DNA of 64,000 nt from Straminergon stramineum (Eukaryota; Streptophyta; Bryopsida; Hypnales; Calliergonaceae): the NCBI GenBank assembly GCA_963920665.1, contig OY987266.1, positions 21,316,248 through 21,380,247 of the forward strand, in the 5' to 3' direction. The notes under the pieces are model-generated. The model did no database searches, was not told the origin of the DNA, and saw nothing but the letters and a program-made list of their open reading frames with translations. The translations under genes were made by a program, and so were the position numbers. The first letter of the stretch is position 1; every line of letters starts with the position of its first letter. Shown here in pieces: positions 11,101 through 24,299 of this stretch.

Positions 11101-14100
11101 ATAATGTAATACGCCATTAGTAACCTCTTGTATGAGACGCAATCGACAGTCATGCATTGTCATCAAATATTGGAGTTAGTTGGTTACTTCATATTTCTTC
11201 TTAGATAGTGCATCGTGATGGTCTAGTTTTGGTCCACCTTTTGGTGGCGTCATTATTCATCCACTGACATTGGAATTATTATTGGCAGTTGGTTTATTTA
11301 CCTGACAAACGTAGGGACTTAATGCTTGAGGATGACGATGAGGGAGGTCAAGGTAGTGAATTGGAGGGAAGAGGGGAAGGGAATGGTACTGGGGCTGAGG
11401 ACGGCTGTAAGGATGAAAAGAAGGCTATCAAGAAACGCGGCATGCTCGCTTGGTTCAAGCTTCGGGTATGTCGATTCTTTTCTTGATTGTTCACTAATTT
11501 GTTTGCGTGCTTAAAAAGATTTGAGATTTTTTGTATTATGCTCTCCTCTATCCTTACTCTTATTGCCCTTTTATAAGTGACGTCGCTTGTTTTCTATTTC
11601 CTGATGCAGTGTTTTGTGTGTATCAGAAAAACGATTCTCTTACTGCAAGTTCCTCGGGGAGCTTTGATACAGATAATCTGGCGAATGGGAATGCAGGTGC
11701 TATTGTCCCATACGATTCCGTCATGGACAGTGGCACACGCAGACAATCTTTCAGTCGCAGAAATGATGAACTGTCTGCACTTGACACTTTTCCGGAGGCC
11801 ACTCAAGCAGGGGAACTGTTTAGTGCTACTGTTCGAGGGCGAAGGCCACCTCCGGTGAGTGCCGATGACACTTTTGAAAACAGAAGGACCAACTTTGTGA
11901 ACTTTCAGCAGTTATCGTAGTTTGTATTATAATGCGAGGTTTAACAGTCTGTATGTCGAATATCTGAGCTCTGAAAATGTCATCTCAGTGTAAAATTCAA
12001 TCTATTGCTATTCTAGGATGACGAGAGCACCACTGTCTTGCTACGATTGTCATGGCTCTTCCATTTTGATCCACAGAAGCACCTCTTCCCTGCGTTTTCT
12101 TGATTTGAATTCCATTCAAGTGAAGCATTAAGATATCACTTTATTATACGTCTCCTTAGCAATAGGCCATTTTAATAGTCATCTACTCGTGAAGATTTGA
12201 AACTTCATATCGTCAGTTTGGACCTGGTTGTATGTCTTCTTAAGGGCATCGATTTCTTATGATGATTCAATCGGCTACAGACAGGGACAACTGTGGCCGA
12301 TCAAATGGACCTGCAGAGGGAGCAGGCTAAGATGCTGGCTGGAGAGGTCGCTTTTTGTACAAGTTCACTGAAACGCTTGACTGAACAGCTGACTAATAGT
12401 CCTGACGACACACAACTTCAAGTAAGTTTAGACAACTTGCTCGTTCATTGAAAGAGTATGAATTATGGATTGGGTACCTAGCACTGTGTTTTGCAAGGTT
12501 CTTATCTTTGACATGGTGTACTTCCAGAGCTTTGTTCATTTATTGTGGACGTTCTGATGGTGGTATATTCGAAAGCATAGAAGCGTCTTCCAGTAGGAGT
12601 GGATGTCACAGGATTTTTATTTTGAGCATAATTGTTGCTTCTGTTCAGGTTCAAGTGGAGAAAGCTAAGGAGGAAATCAATGAAAAGAAGCGGCAGATAC
12701 GAATGCTTGAACATCGGATCAAATCTGCGGTCACATCACAGCCTATTGCCAATACTTTTGAGATGTCACAGGTGCATTCAGTGGCGCTATGACTTGGAAA
12801 CCACTGCTCAAATCCTGTTTATGGCACAGGATGATGAGGAAGTCCGGTGTTTTGCATGCCTTTTTATATGCGGTTACATCTATTACATAGTGACTCTGGA
12901 TATAATTAGGAACTAATTGTTGGTGTATATCGGACAACTTATTCTGCCTTGTATGTGATTGCAGCAAATTGCAATGCTTACCTCTCAGCTCAATGAAAAG
13001 GCCTGTGACCTTGAGGTATGTTTGTTCCTCCATAGTTTGCAACCGTCTTCGTCTGCTTGGCTTAATTATCCTCTGTATATATTTCTCATTACCAAATGTG
13101 TGTGCAGATTCAAAGTGCTGATAACCGCATATTGCAGGAGCAGTTGGAATCCAAGGTTCGTGACATGATTGTTGTCATCTATGCTTCCTCTCTGCATTTA
13201 GTGATGTACACTGTATGTGTACAGTTCTGTTCTGTTATTAGGTGTACATGTTTTATGATCTCCATTCTCTTCTGCCTTCACCGATCACTTCTGTGGCTCG
13301 TGACTTATTTAAACTGGAGAGGAACCCCTTAGTTTGTGCTAATATTAAATTCTCAGTCTAAAGCATCACAATGACAACCATACAGTCCAATCTCTAGGGC
13401 GGCTGTATTTTCAGCATTTCAAAGTGTCCTTAGATCTCAGAATCTGGCCGTCTAAGGGCTCCGTTTCTATCGAAGTTTTACCAGGAAAGTCACTGGGTTA
13501 CGTGCTGTGCATTGGTAGACTGCGGAGATTAACGAGCTACGTGAGACGGTGGAGTCACTGCAACAACAGCTCCAAATTGCAATGGTGGAGGGCAACGTTG
13601 GTCGACATAAGCCACTCAATACCATTCTTGACAAGCCCGAGGATATTGGGGGTTGGCTGAATACTGGTAGTTTGTCAGGGGAGCTTCGATATATTGAAAC
13701 AAACGGATCTGAGAGCGATAAATTTGACCGTAACTCACAGGCCACCTCCAAGGATATAGAAGACGGGGACGCAGTATTACAGTCACAGGTCCTTCTGCAG
13801 GTACATAAGTGTCTTGTCATTATTACTGTATCTTGGTATACTTTGATTTTCGATTCGTTCAAGGAATCCTTTCCAGCGTGTTCCCTTCTTTCCACTTCTT
13901 TTTGTGAATGCTATTTCATGCGAAGCTTTGTGTCTTAGACTTTGCATGTCTAGTAACACAGCATTGTTGATTGTATCTCGGTGTGAATGAATTGGTAGCC
14001 TCATTAAAGAGATTAGCTTAATGTTATTATGGGTAATCGAATGGAACCGACGGACCACTTTCATCTTTACTTACAATGTCGATTTACTATTAGGGCGAGG

Positions 14101-15543
14101 TGTTTATACTTCAACAGTTTATTTCACAGTTTTATCCTTGCTGAATAATGACTTACTAGGGGTTTAAAACCTGACTTTTTGCAGTCTGCTGAGATCGAAC
14201 ATCTGAAACAAGAGAAAGAGAAATTGAAGCTGGGCAAGGAGAAGCTAAGGCAGGAGAGTCTACGTCTAGCTGAGGAGAGGGATGGCCTCCGCAGTCGGAA
14301 TGAGAAATTGGCTGAGGAGTCAGCGTACGCAAAAGAACTTGCTTCCCAAGCTGCTGTCGAACTCAAGAATCTTGCAGAAGAAGTGACAAAGCTCTCATTT
14401 CAAAATTCAAATTTGCAAAATGATCTGATACAGGCTCAGGAAGTCACTTTCCAAAACGCGAAACTGCAAGCGGAGTTGGTGAAGCTGCAAAGTGAACTTA
14501 AAAAGTCACAAGAAACAGCATTTGCTCTGGCTTCAATGAAGTCACCTACTAACCCTGGACGATCAAAAACATTGGTCAATGGGGATACTCACATCGATGG
14601 AGACAATACAATATCTGGTCGTGGTACTCTGGCTCGAGCTAATGGTAGTGGGAATAGAGGCTTCAATAATATGACTAGTAGGAATGGAAAGTCTAACAGC
14701 AATGGTCATCATGTGGACGATATAGACGATGCAGCTGTTGATGTACTGAAGAGAGAGGTTGAGGAGGCCAAAGGGAAGGAAGCAATCTTGGTAGCAGCCA
14801 TGGCTGAGAAGGAGGCGTCACTTCAGACAAAACTGGAAGAAGCCAAGCAACGAGAATCAAATTTGGAGAATGATCTTGCAAGTATGTGGGTTCTTGTGGC
14901 AAAGTTGAAAAAAGAAAAGGAGGTAGGCACAACTCTGTCAACAAGGGCAGAACTTCAGAGTTCACCTCAGGACTTTCAGACCAATGCCAGAAGCACTGAG
15001 GGAGTTCTGGATACAGACAAAAGCACATCACAAGCCCCAAGCAATCATGTGAACAGCAAAGACGGAGATGCATTAGCCGATCAGTTGGCAAGAACAGAGC
15101 TGTATGATTCACTTGGAAATAATTTCTGGAGCAATGGGGGCGGTTCTACAATAGTGGATCAAGGGGAGCTGTATTCTTATTCAAACAGTGCACTTCCATC
15201 AACCCAGTCAACGAGTTTTGGCTCAGCTGATCATCAACCAGCTGACAGTTCACTTGACCAATCCAATCCATTTGCTGAAAGAGCTGAGAACAATGGCCCA
15301 GCGTCAAAAGGAGGGATGCGTTCACTCGACGAGCTGAAATTTTTTATGGAAGAAGAACGGAGGAGAGGTTCCGAATTAGGTACCCTAGTGTCTCAGCTGA
15401 AGGCAAGCTCTGTTCCCACTGCATCTACCAACCCGTTCTTAACCCATCCTGTTGCACAACAGAACGGCTCACCACTTGCAGGTGGTGAGATTGAAGGAAG
15501 TTTGTGGGCCTCCTTTGAAAGCAATTCCTATTACAAGTCATGA
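5135..15543 (+). CDS. KIN7: Plant kinesin-7 (CENP-E-type) motor protein, 23 exons, 1342 aa
   Basis: Plus-end-directed-type microtubule motor. Exons inferred from GT-AG borders and unbroken frame: 5135-5469, 6479-6576, 6947-7036, 7465-7517, 7820-7885, 8106-8159, 8381-8440, 8553-8634, 8987-9054, 9351-9413, 9552-9656, 9906-10010, 10169-10276, 10478-10624, 10749-10934, 11289-11465, 11627-11854, 12281-12421, 12649-12771, 12965-13015, 13108-13155, 13519-13800, 14185-15543; total 4029 nt. Residues 1-103 are a Ser/Pro/Arg-rich basic tail, possibly an organelle presequence. The motor is about 104-430: P-loop GVTSSGKT (181-188), switch I NLLSSRSH (290-297), switch II DLAGSE (327-332), microtubule-binding [13 protein letters not shown] in exon 12. 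A coiled-coil neck follows (430-540), then coiled coils near 680-800, 891-1010 and 1076-1137. The stalk resembles the plant KIN-7D/MKRP clade. From memory, Arabidopsis members of that clade end in a RING finger; none is seen here. Two NPF motifs (1251, 1306) lie in the tail. Exon 17 has an alternative acceptor at 11610. Confidence 0.92.
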
Positions 15544-16290
15544 CTCATGAACTTGTGAGTTTTGTTGATGGAGTAGTGGAGCTTAACATGTTTCCCTGGC
15601 TTGCCAGGCTTTTCTAGTTATCCAACGACATGTCTTACTATCATGTTGAAACATGTCTCTTGGCAATTCCAAAGCCAGGATTCATAATGTTGGCTCTTGC
15701 AGCTCAGGTAGCTTGTTCATATGTGTAATGCCCCATTTTTTTGTTAGGTCTAAGCCATTGTTTAGAGATTTTTCCTGCACTTGTCTCTCATGTGCGGGTA
15801 AGTTTATATTTTTCTGGATCCATTTTATCAAAGGCGAAGCTCTCTGTTGTAGAGCTTTCTTACAATTTAGTTATAATGAAGATACTATCTTTTTTCTTAA
15901 TTCATGCCAACTTTATTCTGCATTCTGTATTCTTGATCTGTGTGGTTCGCTCGTTCATAAGAATGCTCTCAGGTAAGCTGTTTTCTTTCTATAACTTTGA
16001 GTACTACGTGACTTGTACGTTTTACTTACGTTTGATAAGATGAAGCTGGACAGGGAGGTGCCAACAGAGAGCCACTGAAAGTCTCAAACTTTCAACTTGA
16101 TTACTGAAGAATATGGCTGTGGTTTTCTTAGAAAGATTGGCAATAGAGGGAAAAGACTCAGTTTTGCTACAGCTAGGAGACCTCAAAGCTGCTGTAATCT
16201 GGAACTCAAGGTAGAACTTCTTGTGAAGTCCTTCAGTACCTTATATATTTTCTCTGCATTCTGTAATGTGATGCAGTCATTCTTTGAGTA
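15544..16290 (+). other. Probable 3' untranslated and flanking region of the kinesin gene
   Basis: Intermediate base composition continues past the TGA at 15541-15543. No exon-like frame follows. It contains possible splice-like sites but no ORF I can support. The poly(A) site could not be fixed. Confidence 0.4.
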
Positions 16291-18282
16291 ATAAGTTTGG
16301 TGTAATGTAACCACACGTAATTGTGTCTGAATAAGCTAATTGCAACCGACCCTATTATTAAAAGAACTAATCTAATTGCGTCCAAATAAGCTAATTGCGT
16401 CCAAATTGTGTCCAAAGAATTATTAAATTGTCTAATTTTTTGGTTGGATCTCAAATTTTTATGCATTTCGGGGACACCATAATTAGACTATGAATTTTCG
16501 AAGTGTTAAAAATAGGTGTACTCAAAAGCAGCCCTAGGCTTTCATGAATAGAGGGAATACATTTTAGGAATTTTTTTGTAGTGATCGATTTTAGAAAGGG
16601 GTCACAATAAGGTGCAGTTATCTTATTAGTTTTTGTGCACTTGGGACAATTTTGAACATGCAGCAACTTGAACTGGGCATGGCTGGGCCATAACTGAGGT
16701 GATTCTGTTGATAATTTGAACTGGAAGTTTTGGCTTCTAGGTTTTGTCTTTCTACAATTCTCAGCCGAGTACTCTATTTGAAAATCATGGTTTGTCAATC
16801 TTTTTCAAGCCACCAAATTGTGGAATAACTCTAAATATTTGTAGCTAGAGAGTTGCTTTTGGGTTAAGAGGGGTCTCTTGGTGACTGATACTTGTGGTTT
16901 GGGATCTCATTCCTACTGAACTTATATTCACTATATGTCAGATTCTCTTTATTAACCTCAACTTTAGTGCATGTTATGTAGCAATGCAGAAATTCATGAT
17001 GCCAGTTACTTACATGCTTCCATCTGATGTACCAAGAGAAGATAAGGGAAGCTACGCACAATTCTATCAAATACTGCAAATGAGGTGGTCTCATTGACAC
17101 TTTCTTCTGATAGGATTTCCAATCCCTGCCTCAAGATGTACTGTTCTTGTCAGTCAGATTTCATGCTCCAACAGTAAATGTATTTGTGTTTCAAGAAGCT
17201 TTGAAACATTCTAGTGCAGAATGTCATAGGATACAATTAAGTTCACAGGACATGTTGTAGTTACTCCTTTCACATCACAAAGTCGTCAATCATCATTTTC
17301 ATGTTGTGCACATTGACAATGAAGGCTGTGGCACACCAAGACCTGATCACATCTTTGATCAGCTTTTGCGTGTTGGTATTGAAAACAAATCTCTCAAGCA
17401 CCATAATCCCTTAATCAGGGTAGCTCTAGTACAGGAGGCTCAAATGCATGATGGGAAAGGACAAGGGGCGAAACAGGACACATGGAGGAACCCAGGTAAG
17501 GCTGTCATCACTGCAAACCAAACTGAAAGCAATGTGTGACAAAGTTGTGCCATACAGAGGGTCCCAAATCTTATGACCTAAGTTACATCATTCCTGGAAC
17601 CTGGAGATAAAAAAGTTTGGAATGGATCATTTCACCTTCTCATATGCAATTGTGTTTTATGTTCAAAATTCAAAAATGAGAGAACTTGTTTCAGCTTAGC
17701 AGACCATGTAAAACTTGTCATTTTGCAAGTCAAATGTGGAAGATATTATACTGTTTTCCCAGTCTATGACGCAGTTGTTGAATACTATGAACAAGGACAG
17801 TGGTGTCACCCTGTTCAGCAGTCCTCTGATAGTTGAACAAATCTGGCCTGATTGTGTTAGGTTATGTTTAAAGTACACCCTTGTTGATGCCAGTGGGGGG
17901 GAGGTTTGTTGGGTGCTGCAGATTGGCCAGCTGTCATGCCCATATTTGATAATCAAAACTTACAGAATTTCTTCCATCCTCTAACACTCAGGTTCAGTTG
18001 CAAGATAATTTTAGCTGTGGTGAAAATTTGAATTGTCATGTTGTTCTCAGATACTGGTATTTTTGTTTTCAATAGTAAATGAATGTAGTTCAGCACATCT
18101 ATCAAGGAAGTACAAGAGAAATTGTCAATGAGTTGGGAGATATGGTCAACTTAGCCACACTTTTGATCAGGGCTTCAATATTGCCAAATTTTCAACAAAT
18201 TTCCTAGAAAATTTCAGGAAGGAAACTCAAATCATTTTGTTAGATTTCACAAAGAAATGTTATTAATTTCAAGAAATTGAAT
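16291..18282. other. Intergenic DNA
   Basis: Composition falls back toward AT-rich. Short ORFs (for example 17306-17539 and 17715-17984) match no family I know and lack supporting splice structure. I see no repeat with clear borders. Confidence 0.45.
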
Positions 18283-18286
18283 TTAA

Positions 18287-19222
18287 CCCCTAAATGTATT
18301 TTGACAATGTTTTCACTAAAAACGCCCCAAAAATGCCACTTCTAGTACAAGTATCAAATTTTAGAAAAAATACATTCTTGAAATCATACAACAATAGGAT
18401 CTTCTAGTAAGATGGTTTGAGAAGATGTAGAAAAAATTTCAAAAATTTCCATTGTGTAGGTTGTAAGATATACGCGTTGGAATTGATGAAAAGCCTTTTT
18501 TTGGCCTTGCAAAAACTTGGGCAGCTGCACTTCACAGGGTCCGATCATTATGAAAAAATGTCCAAAATAGTTGTAACTCTTTGGATTCATTCTTTCAGGC
18601 AAGTTGGCTATATGCATAAAAAAATTTAGATCATTAGGAATTGTACAACATATAGGAAAAAATTAGTAAGTATAAAGAAGTAGAGAATGATTCAAAATAT
18701 GAAATTGTTAACAATTTATTTATGGAAATGAAAAATGCTAATCCCAATGGTTGTAATGTTGTAATAAACAATCTACACCTAAATTTTTTATTTTTTTCCA
18801 AAAATATTGAAAATTGAATGAAATAAAAGTCTTCAAAGTTTATTTGAGAGTGGAGATTCCATTAGTATCCACAACTAAACTCTTCATAACCGTCATCTCA
18901 TAAATCAAAATGGAACGATTCAAAGCTTTCCACATATATATAAATCTAAAACACTAATTTCAAAAAAAATTCAAATAATAAGTGATTCTTTAAGAAGTTT
19001 TTTTTGTTGCCCAGGCTACCAGCCAAGCAATGAAAACTACATATCATACAAGAACTTTTTAACCATGTATCCAAAAGTTATGAAAATTGTTGGTCTTTAA
19101 AGCTACTCCTTGGGCACATGTTTTCTGAAAATTTCAAAGAAAAAAAAAAAAAAAAATTCTATTCGTAGTGAGCTACCCCAAATCACTATGTTGCCAAAAA
19201 ATGCTATTTGGTCTTTTAGGGG
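18287..19222. mobile_element. TTAA-flanked miniature element, ~936-bp type
   Basis: TTAA (18283-18286) precedes CCCCTAAATG and TTTTAGGGG precedes TTAA (19223-19226). The full length is alignable by eye to the element at 28545-29469: shared blocks include the TAGGATCT region, GGGCAGCTGCA and the terminal CCAAAAAATGC. It has no coding capacity. TTAA target duplications with terminal CCC are the signature of piggyBac-type elements; the assignment rests on termini only. Confidence 0.65.
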
Positions 19223-19226
19223 TTAA

Positions 19227-20731
19227 CCTACTAAAATAACAAAAGGAATAATGCAAAATTTGCCCTAGTTGAAAGAAATGGTTTCATCGTCTCATTTGTA
19301 AAATCCATAGTTTTAGGAAGTGTACTATGAAATAAAATAATATTGGTTTAACCATTTAATTTTTCAATATTTACTACAATAGTAAAATTTATTATATGTA
19401 TCCAAATTTGTGCACTTGATAGTGAATGAAATAAAAATCGTAACATTTCTATGAACAATCAATTAAAATTATTGGAAAATTATATTTGAAATTTTCTTAT
19501 ATCCACATATTTTTTTTCCTAAAGACTCTTGCCTAAAGCTTATACCATCTCAACACCAAAGATCATGGTTGATTTTGGGCTCATCTACTATAAGCACTCC
19601 AATAATTCATAGTTTATTTATAAAATGTTTAAGAAATACATACTAAAAAAATCTAAATTTTTTGAACTGTGAACCCAACCAAAACTAGACAATTGAATCA
19701 TAAGAGCCATGCTCAAACACATCTAGGGTACATTTACTATGAACTAGTCCAAAGATCAAAGTTTTGTAGGTCTACACCAATTTATCATATTATATTCACT
19801 TATGAATTATTTTGTGAAAGTCACATAATTCATAATACAATTAAATTACTGCAAGCTTATGTGTGTATTTCTTTTCTCCATCATAACAGAATTGCAGTGA
19901 CACCAATTTTTCTCCATTTTTCATGGAGTATCTCAAGATCATATCTAATAAGCTTACTAATTTTAGTTATCTTTGTACAAGGGTCATCCAATTAATTAAC
20001 TTCTTAAAGACTAGGAAGCTTATGTTGGGCTTTCACATTTTTTGAGCAGCCCATTACAAAGTTAATTCTTTTAAGTATTATTAAAAGGATACATGTCATG
20101 TTCTAGCTTTCTAATATACTAATTTCTCCCTAAATTGAATAAATAATTGGAGAGTTATGAGGTGAAATGTAATTTCAGTCTCAACTTGAACATTTAAAAG
20201 AATTTTTTCTTTTGATGAATTTTCTTAATCCAACCAAGAAACCATATATGTAACCCATTGAAGTATATTATATCAAATTTCAAAGTGAAGAAATCACATT
20301 GATTGTAAAACATTTATCATGAAACTTTGAGGAAAAGTTTTTTTCCATGACTTTGTAATTGCATAATTCATCTTTCAAAAAAAACTCTAGCAACATGTAT
20401 GGGTCTCAAAACTAATCAAGTTGTTGAGTTGTTTTGAATTTTATTTTAAAATTTGTGGAATTTTATTTTCTTGTTGTCCAACTTGTCTTTGTTGAGAACA
20501 AAAACAATTTGTTGTTAAATTTGTACCACTAGTCCAAATTCTACAAAATTTATTTTGCATGCAAGACAATCTTTTGTGTGCATTTGTACACAAAATTGAG
20601 AATGCAATTGTTTTCCGTAAATTCAATCACTAGAGCCAAGTGTATTTTATTTTATTTTTATTTTCTGAGGAAAGTGACTATGTATCTTGAAAGGAATTAT
20701 ATCTTGGACAATATCAACCAAGGTCAACAGT
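19227..20731. other. AT-rich intergenic DNA
   Basis: No gene is recognisable. Short ORFs at 19669-19995 and 20441-20626 look like chance in AT-rich DNA. Confidence 0.5.
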
Positions 20732-20927
20732 GCTAGTATGTGAGCATTGAGCCTACATTATAGGTACCTATAATATAGATTTCATACACTATAGAAGGTT
20801 TATGTATCATAAACATCTATAATATGGATATTTATAACATATATATCCTATAATAATACATGGTTTATATGGTATATACACCTATAACATAGGTGTTTAG
20901 TATTATAGGCTCATAAGCTCACACTAC
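20732..20927. mobile_element. Short inverted-repeat element related to 1837-2234
   Basis: It begins GCTAGTATGTGAGC, as the copy at 1837 does, and ends with GGCTCATAAGCTCAC, which is the inverted form of the other copy's right end. The interior again consists of GGTACC and TATAATATGG-type words. No ORF is present. Confidence 0.5.
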
Positions 20928-21383
20928 TATAATCACATAATAACAACCCTCCAACCAAGGTACCACTAAAGAAGGGTAATACAATTAAAAAAGAGAGGAA
21001 ACTTATCCCAATTGTGAACTGGGAAGTTGTCATTACATTGATTTGTTGTAATTATAGTGCATATCTAAATAGTACATGTGAAAATTACATTGCTTAAAAT
21101 AAGTGCAAGTCATATAATATTGCATTGTACTAATTTCCATAAAACTAAAATTTTGTAGTAACACAAATTTATAATTTGAACCTAGTGCCCTTCTCACTAA
21201 TCAATAATATTCAGGATAATAGCTACGAGTGAAATGAAAATTGATTAAGAAAAAGTGAGGAGATTGTCACTTTCCTTTAAAATTTTATGTACTTGCAGTT
21301 GTTAGAGCTCCATTAGAAAACTCTTATAAACTTAAAGCACTTTAGCTTGCTAATTTGGATGATTACCATGTGATTTAGGGCTA
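20928..21383. other. AT-rich intergenic DNA
   Basis: Nothing recognisable on either strand. Confidence 0.5.
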
Positions 21384-21613
21384 GGGAGGATTGACCCCCT
21401 TATTCCCCCTGTTTTATCCTTGGAGAAAATACTATAATTTTTTATTTACCACATATGATAAAATTTGCAAAATCTGAATTCATATATGTAATCATAGGCC
21501 CCAAATAAGATAGAGGAGGCAAAAAAATACAAAATTCACGAGGCACAAAATAGGGGGCTTTATTTACATTTACCCTTGGACAAGGCAATTAGGGGGGGCA
21601 ATCCTCCCTGCCC
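21384..21613. mobile_element. Inverted-repeat element with GGGAGGATTG termini
   Basis: The left end GGGAGGATTGACCCCC is mirrored at the right by GGGGGCAATCCTCCC, with C-rich tracts just inside both. A related copy with ends GGGGATTGACTCC and GGGGGGCAATCCCCC lies at 27793-27999. There is no ORF. Confidence 0.45.
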
Positions 21614-22306
21614 ATGTATTAGAAAGTGTACTTTGAAAATTTCCAATCCAAAGTGAGCTTGTATTTGGGGGTAAAATACACTTGGTTTTCAGTGTATTGA
21701 CATGTGGTTTAACCCCTAAATTTTTAAGGAGCCCATTTTTGGATTTTTGAGAACTTAGCAAGCTATATTGTCTTCAAATTTTGAAAATGTGTGAAGCTTT
21801 GTTTCACGTCATTCCGATAAATATTGCAAAAGTCAAACCAATGTCATATCAATGTCAAACCAAGCAACAAAAAATATATTCTAAAAAAATATGAATTATT
21901 TTTTGGGGATTGTATAGATTGACACCAACTCGAAAAAATTTAGTTTTTGTCATATTAGTTTTTTGTCATATTTTGTCATATTGTTATTGTCATATTAGTT
22001 TTTTCTTTCATTCAACACCACCTTTTACAATTTTATTTTATTTTCCTAAAAAATAAAAAATAAAATTGGGTGTTACTAATTATTGAGGTGACGCTAATTA
22101 GCAATTCAGCCCTGGTCATACTTAAAATCTTGAATTTTGTTCGGCTTGCTTCAAAATTAAATTAAAAATTAAAATTGAATTTAGAAGAATGAGGATTCAT
22201 CAACAGATCAACTGATTATTATCCAAACCTGACATCAATGAATTCATATCCATTCCGGATTTGTTTCTGGTTTAGTAAAATGAGACGACACGTGTACTGG
22301 TGTCTT
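21614..22306. other. AT-rich intergenic DNA with a solo TTAACCCCTAAA end
   Basis: TTAACCCCTAAA at 21709-21720 matches the terminus of the TTAA-flanked family, but no partner end is found nearby, so it may be a truncated copy. A short direct repeat of TTTTGTCATATT occurs around 21950-21990. Confidence 0.4.
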
Positions 22307-22310
22307 TTAA

Positions 22311-22537
22311 CCCTTAAAGCACGGACTGGTGACCATGGAAATCAACCCTTTTGGAACCGTGTGACATCATCTACATTTAAAAAAATAAAAAATATTCATT
22401 GGAGGTCAAAGTATTGTAGAAGATCTCTCCTGTCCGCACAAATTTCCAAGGATGAATAGTTGCAGTTCCGTCCTACTTACATAGAGAGATTCTTTGTCAT
22501 TCATTGGACACAGAACATCCACTTCGACGTTTAGGGG
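22311..22537. mobile_element. TTAA-flanked miniature element, short subfamily
   Basis: It starts after TTAA (22307-22310) with CCCTTAAAGC and ends ACGTTTAGGGG before TTGA, one base off TTAA. Internal blocks GGACTGGTGACC, GTGTGACATCATC and GGATGAATAGTTGCA are shared with the element at 40112-40509, which confirms a family. It is non-coding. Confidence 0.65.
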
Positions 22538-22907
22538 TTGAAGTAAGCATGTCTCCAAAATACCAAAATTAGTGTGACTACCTTCTACGAATTCATGAAG
22601 TCATCCTAAACTTAGTTTTAGTTGATTCTATTAATTGATGCTATAGCAGTATAGCTCATCATCCAAACCAAATTTTTTTTTTTATTATTTTTTTTTTTTG
22701 AAACACGTGGTCAATTTCCATTGATAAGGGGACATAGTACACAGAAAAATTTAAATAATTTTGTCAGTGAAAAGGTCGTCAATGAAATTTGTGGCGAATT
22801 GTTTTTGTCAAAATTTTACAGTACGTCAGCGTCTTGGCTCCCTGCCAGGCCACTGTGGCTGGCAGGCTTGTACTCTTTCTTTTTTGCAATGAAACCCCGT
22901 TTCATTT

Positions 22908-23025
22908 GTTTCAAAAAATAAAAAATAAAATTACAGTACAGTACAGTACAGTAGATTTATTTGTTTCAAAGAATAAAAAATAAAATTACAGTACAGTACA
23001 GTACAGTAGATTTATTTGTGTCAAA
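22908..23025. repeat. Two-copy ~56-bp tandem repeat containing (ACAGT)n
   Basis: Two nearly identical units each hold an AT-rich CAAAAATAAAAAATAAAAT-type block, four ACAGT pentamers and then AGATTTATTTG. A third partial unit follows without the pentamers. Confidence 0.8.
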
Positions 23026-23279
23026 AATAAAAAATTTCAGTACTGGACTTTTGTACTGGTTACCATTTTAAGTTATAAATGAACAGTGCAAGTCTTTAGC
23101 CTTGGGTTGTACCCTGGCTTTTGCAATGAATTTCCCTTGCATTTGCACCTAAAGAAAGAAAACAGTACAAAATATAAATGAAGTATCTAAACTAGTGTAC
23201 CTGTACCTTTTCCCCTTTTCAATGGAAATTGTCCATGTGTTTCAAAAAATAAATAAAATAAACTAGTGTACCCTATGCC
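23026..23279. other. Intergenic DNA
   Basis: No gene is visible. It contains recurring words TTTGCAATGAA and GTTTCAAAAAATAA, also seen just upstream, which suggests older duplicated repeat material. Confidence 0.4.
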
Positions 23280-24060
23280 ATTGGCCCATAATTCAAAAAT
23301 CCATATTTTTCACACCATGTGTCCATACTCCACGAAATAAAGTTTGTGCACTTCTCGCAAAGAGCTTTTTAAATGGTATCTTTTTTGTTTTTTTGACACA
23401 AATGAAACGGAATCTCATTGCAAGGATAGAAATCTTTTTCAATGGTATCAAGAACACTATCATGGGACATACATTTTTGTAGATTTTTTCACAAAAAAAA
23501 ACCCACCCCCACATATTTAAGGTATAGATTAGTATTCCATGTGTCATTGCCACATCCAAAATAATAGTAAAAGTAAATTTTTAATTCATAAAAACTTCAA
23601 AATTCAATATCTTTCACACTAAATGTCCCATTGCCACAAAACAAAGCCTATGCTCCCCTCCTCATAGAGAGCTTTCTAACAATACCTAGAACGCGATTAG
23701 AGGACATGTGGTTTTGGAGATTTCACCATAACCAAAAAAATATGGTGCCTAAATATGGTAAAAAACAAACTCAAACTAATTTAATGCATGGAAATATTTC
23801 AAACAGAAAAGTAATTTTCTAATTTTTTTCTTTCTTAAATACTTTGAAATTCAATATCTTTCACACCATAGGTCCCAATGCCAAGAAACAAGCCCACTGT
23901 ACACCCTTCATTGCAAAGAATTTTCCACTAATACCAAGAACACAACCGGAGGACACATGGTTTTGAATATCTCACTATAACAAACAAAACAAACAATCTA
24001 ATGTACGGACTAGTGTACCTTGTTGTTGTTGGCCCCTAACTAAAAAATCCATAACTTTCA
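23280..24060. repeat. Degenerate tandem repeat, three to four ~200-300-bp units
   Basis: Each unit carries a start like AATCCATA or ATTCAATATCTTTCACAC (23297, 23599, 23847, 24045). A block such as GTCCCATTGCCA, then AAACAAAGCC or a variant, GAGGACA and a TGGTTTTG word follow. Divergence is high and unit lengths vary. No coding frame is maintained across units. Confidence 0.6.
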
Positions 24061-24299
24061 CACAATATAATCACTAGTTACAATCACATGCATTGACATT
24101 TACTTAATACTCTTCATAATTTTTTAACTAATGATAATTAAATGATATATAAGTAACATGTCAAGATCTAGACAACCAATAATTGGTTGTTTTTACTATA
24201 CAAATATCAAATCTAGTAGATGTTAAAGAGTTATTTTTTGTTTATCTTGACAATTTGCACTTGCCAAGTCAACAAACAATATCTCTAGTACTAGTACAA

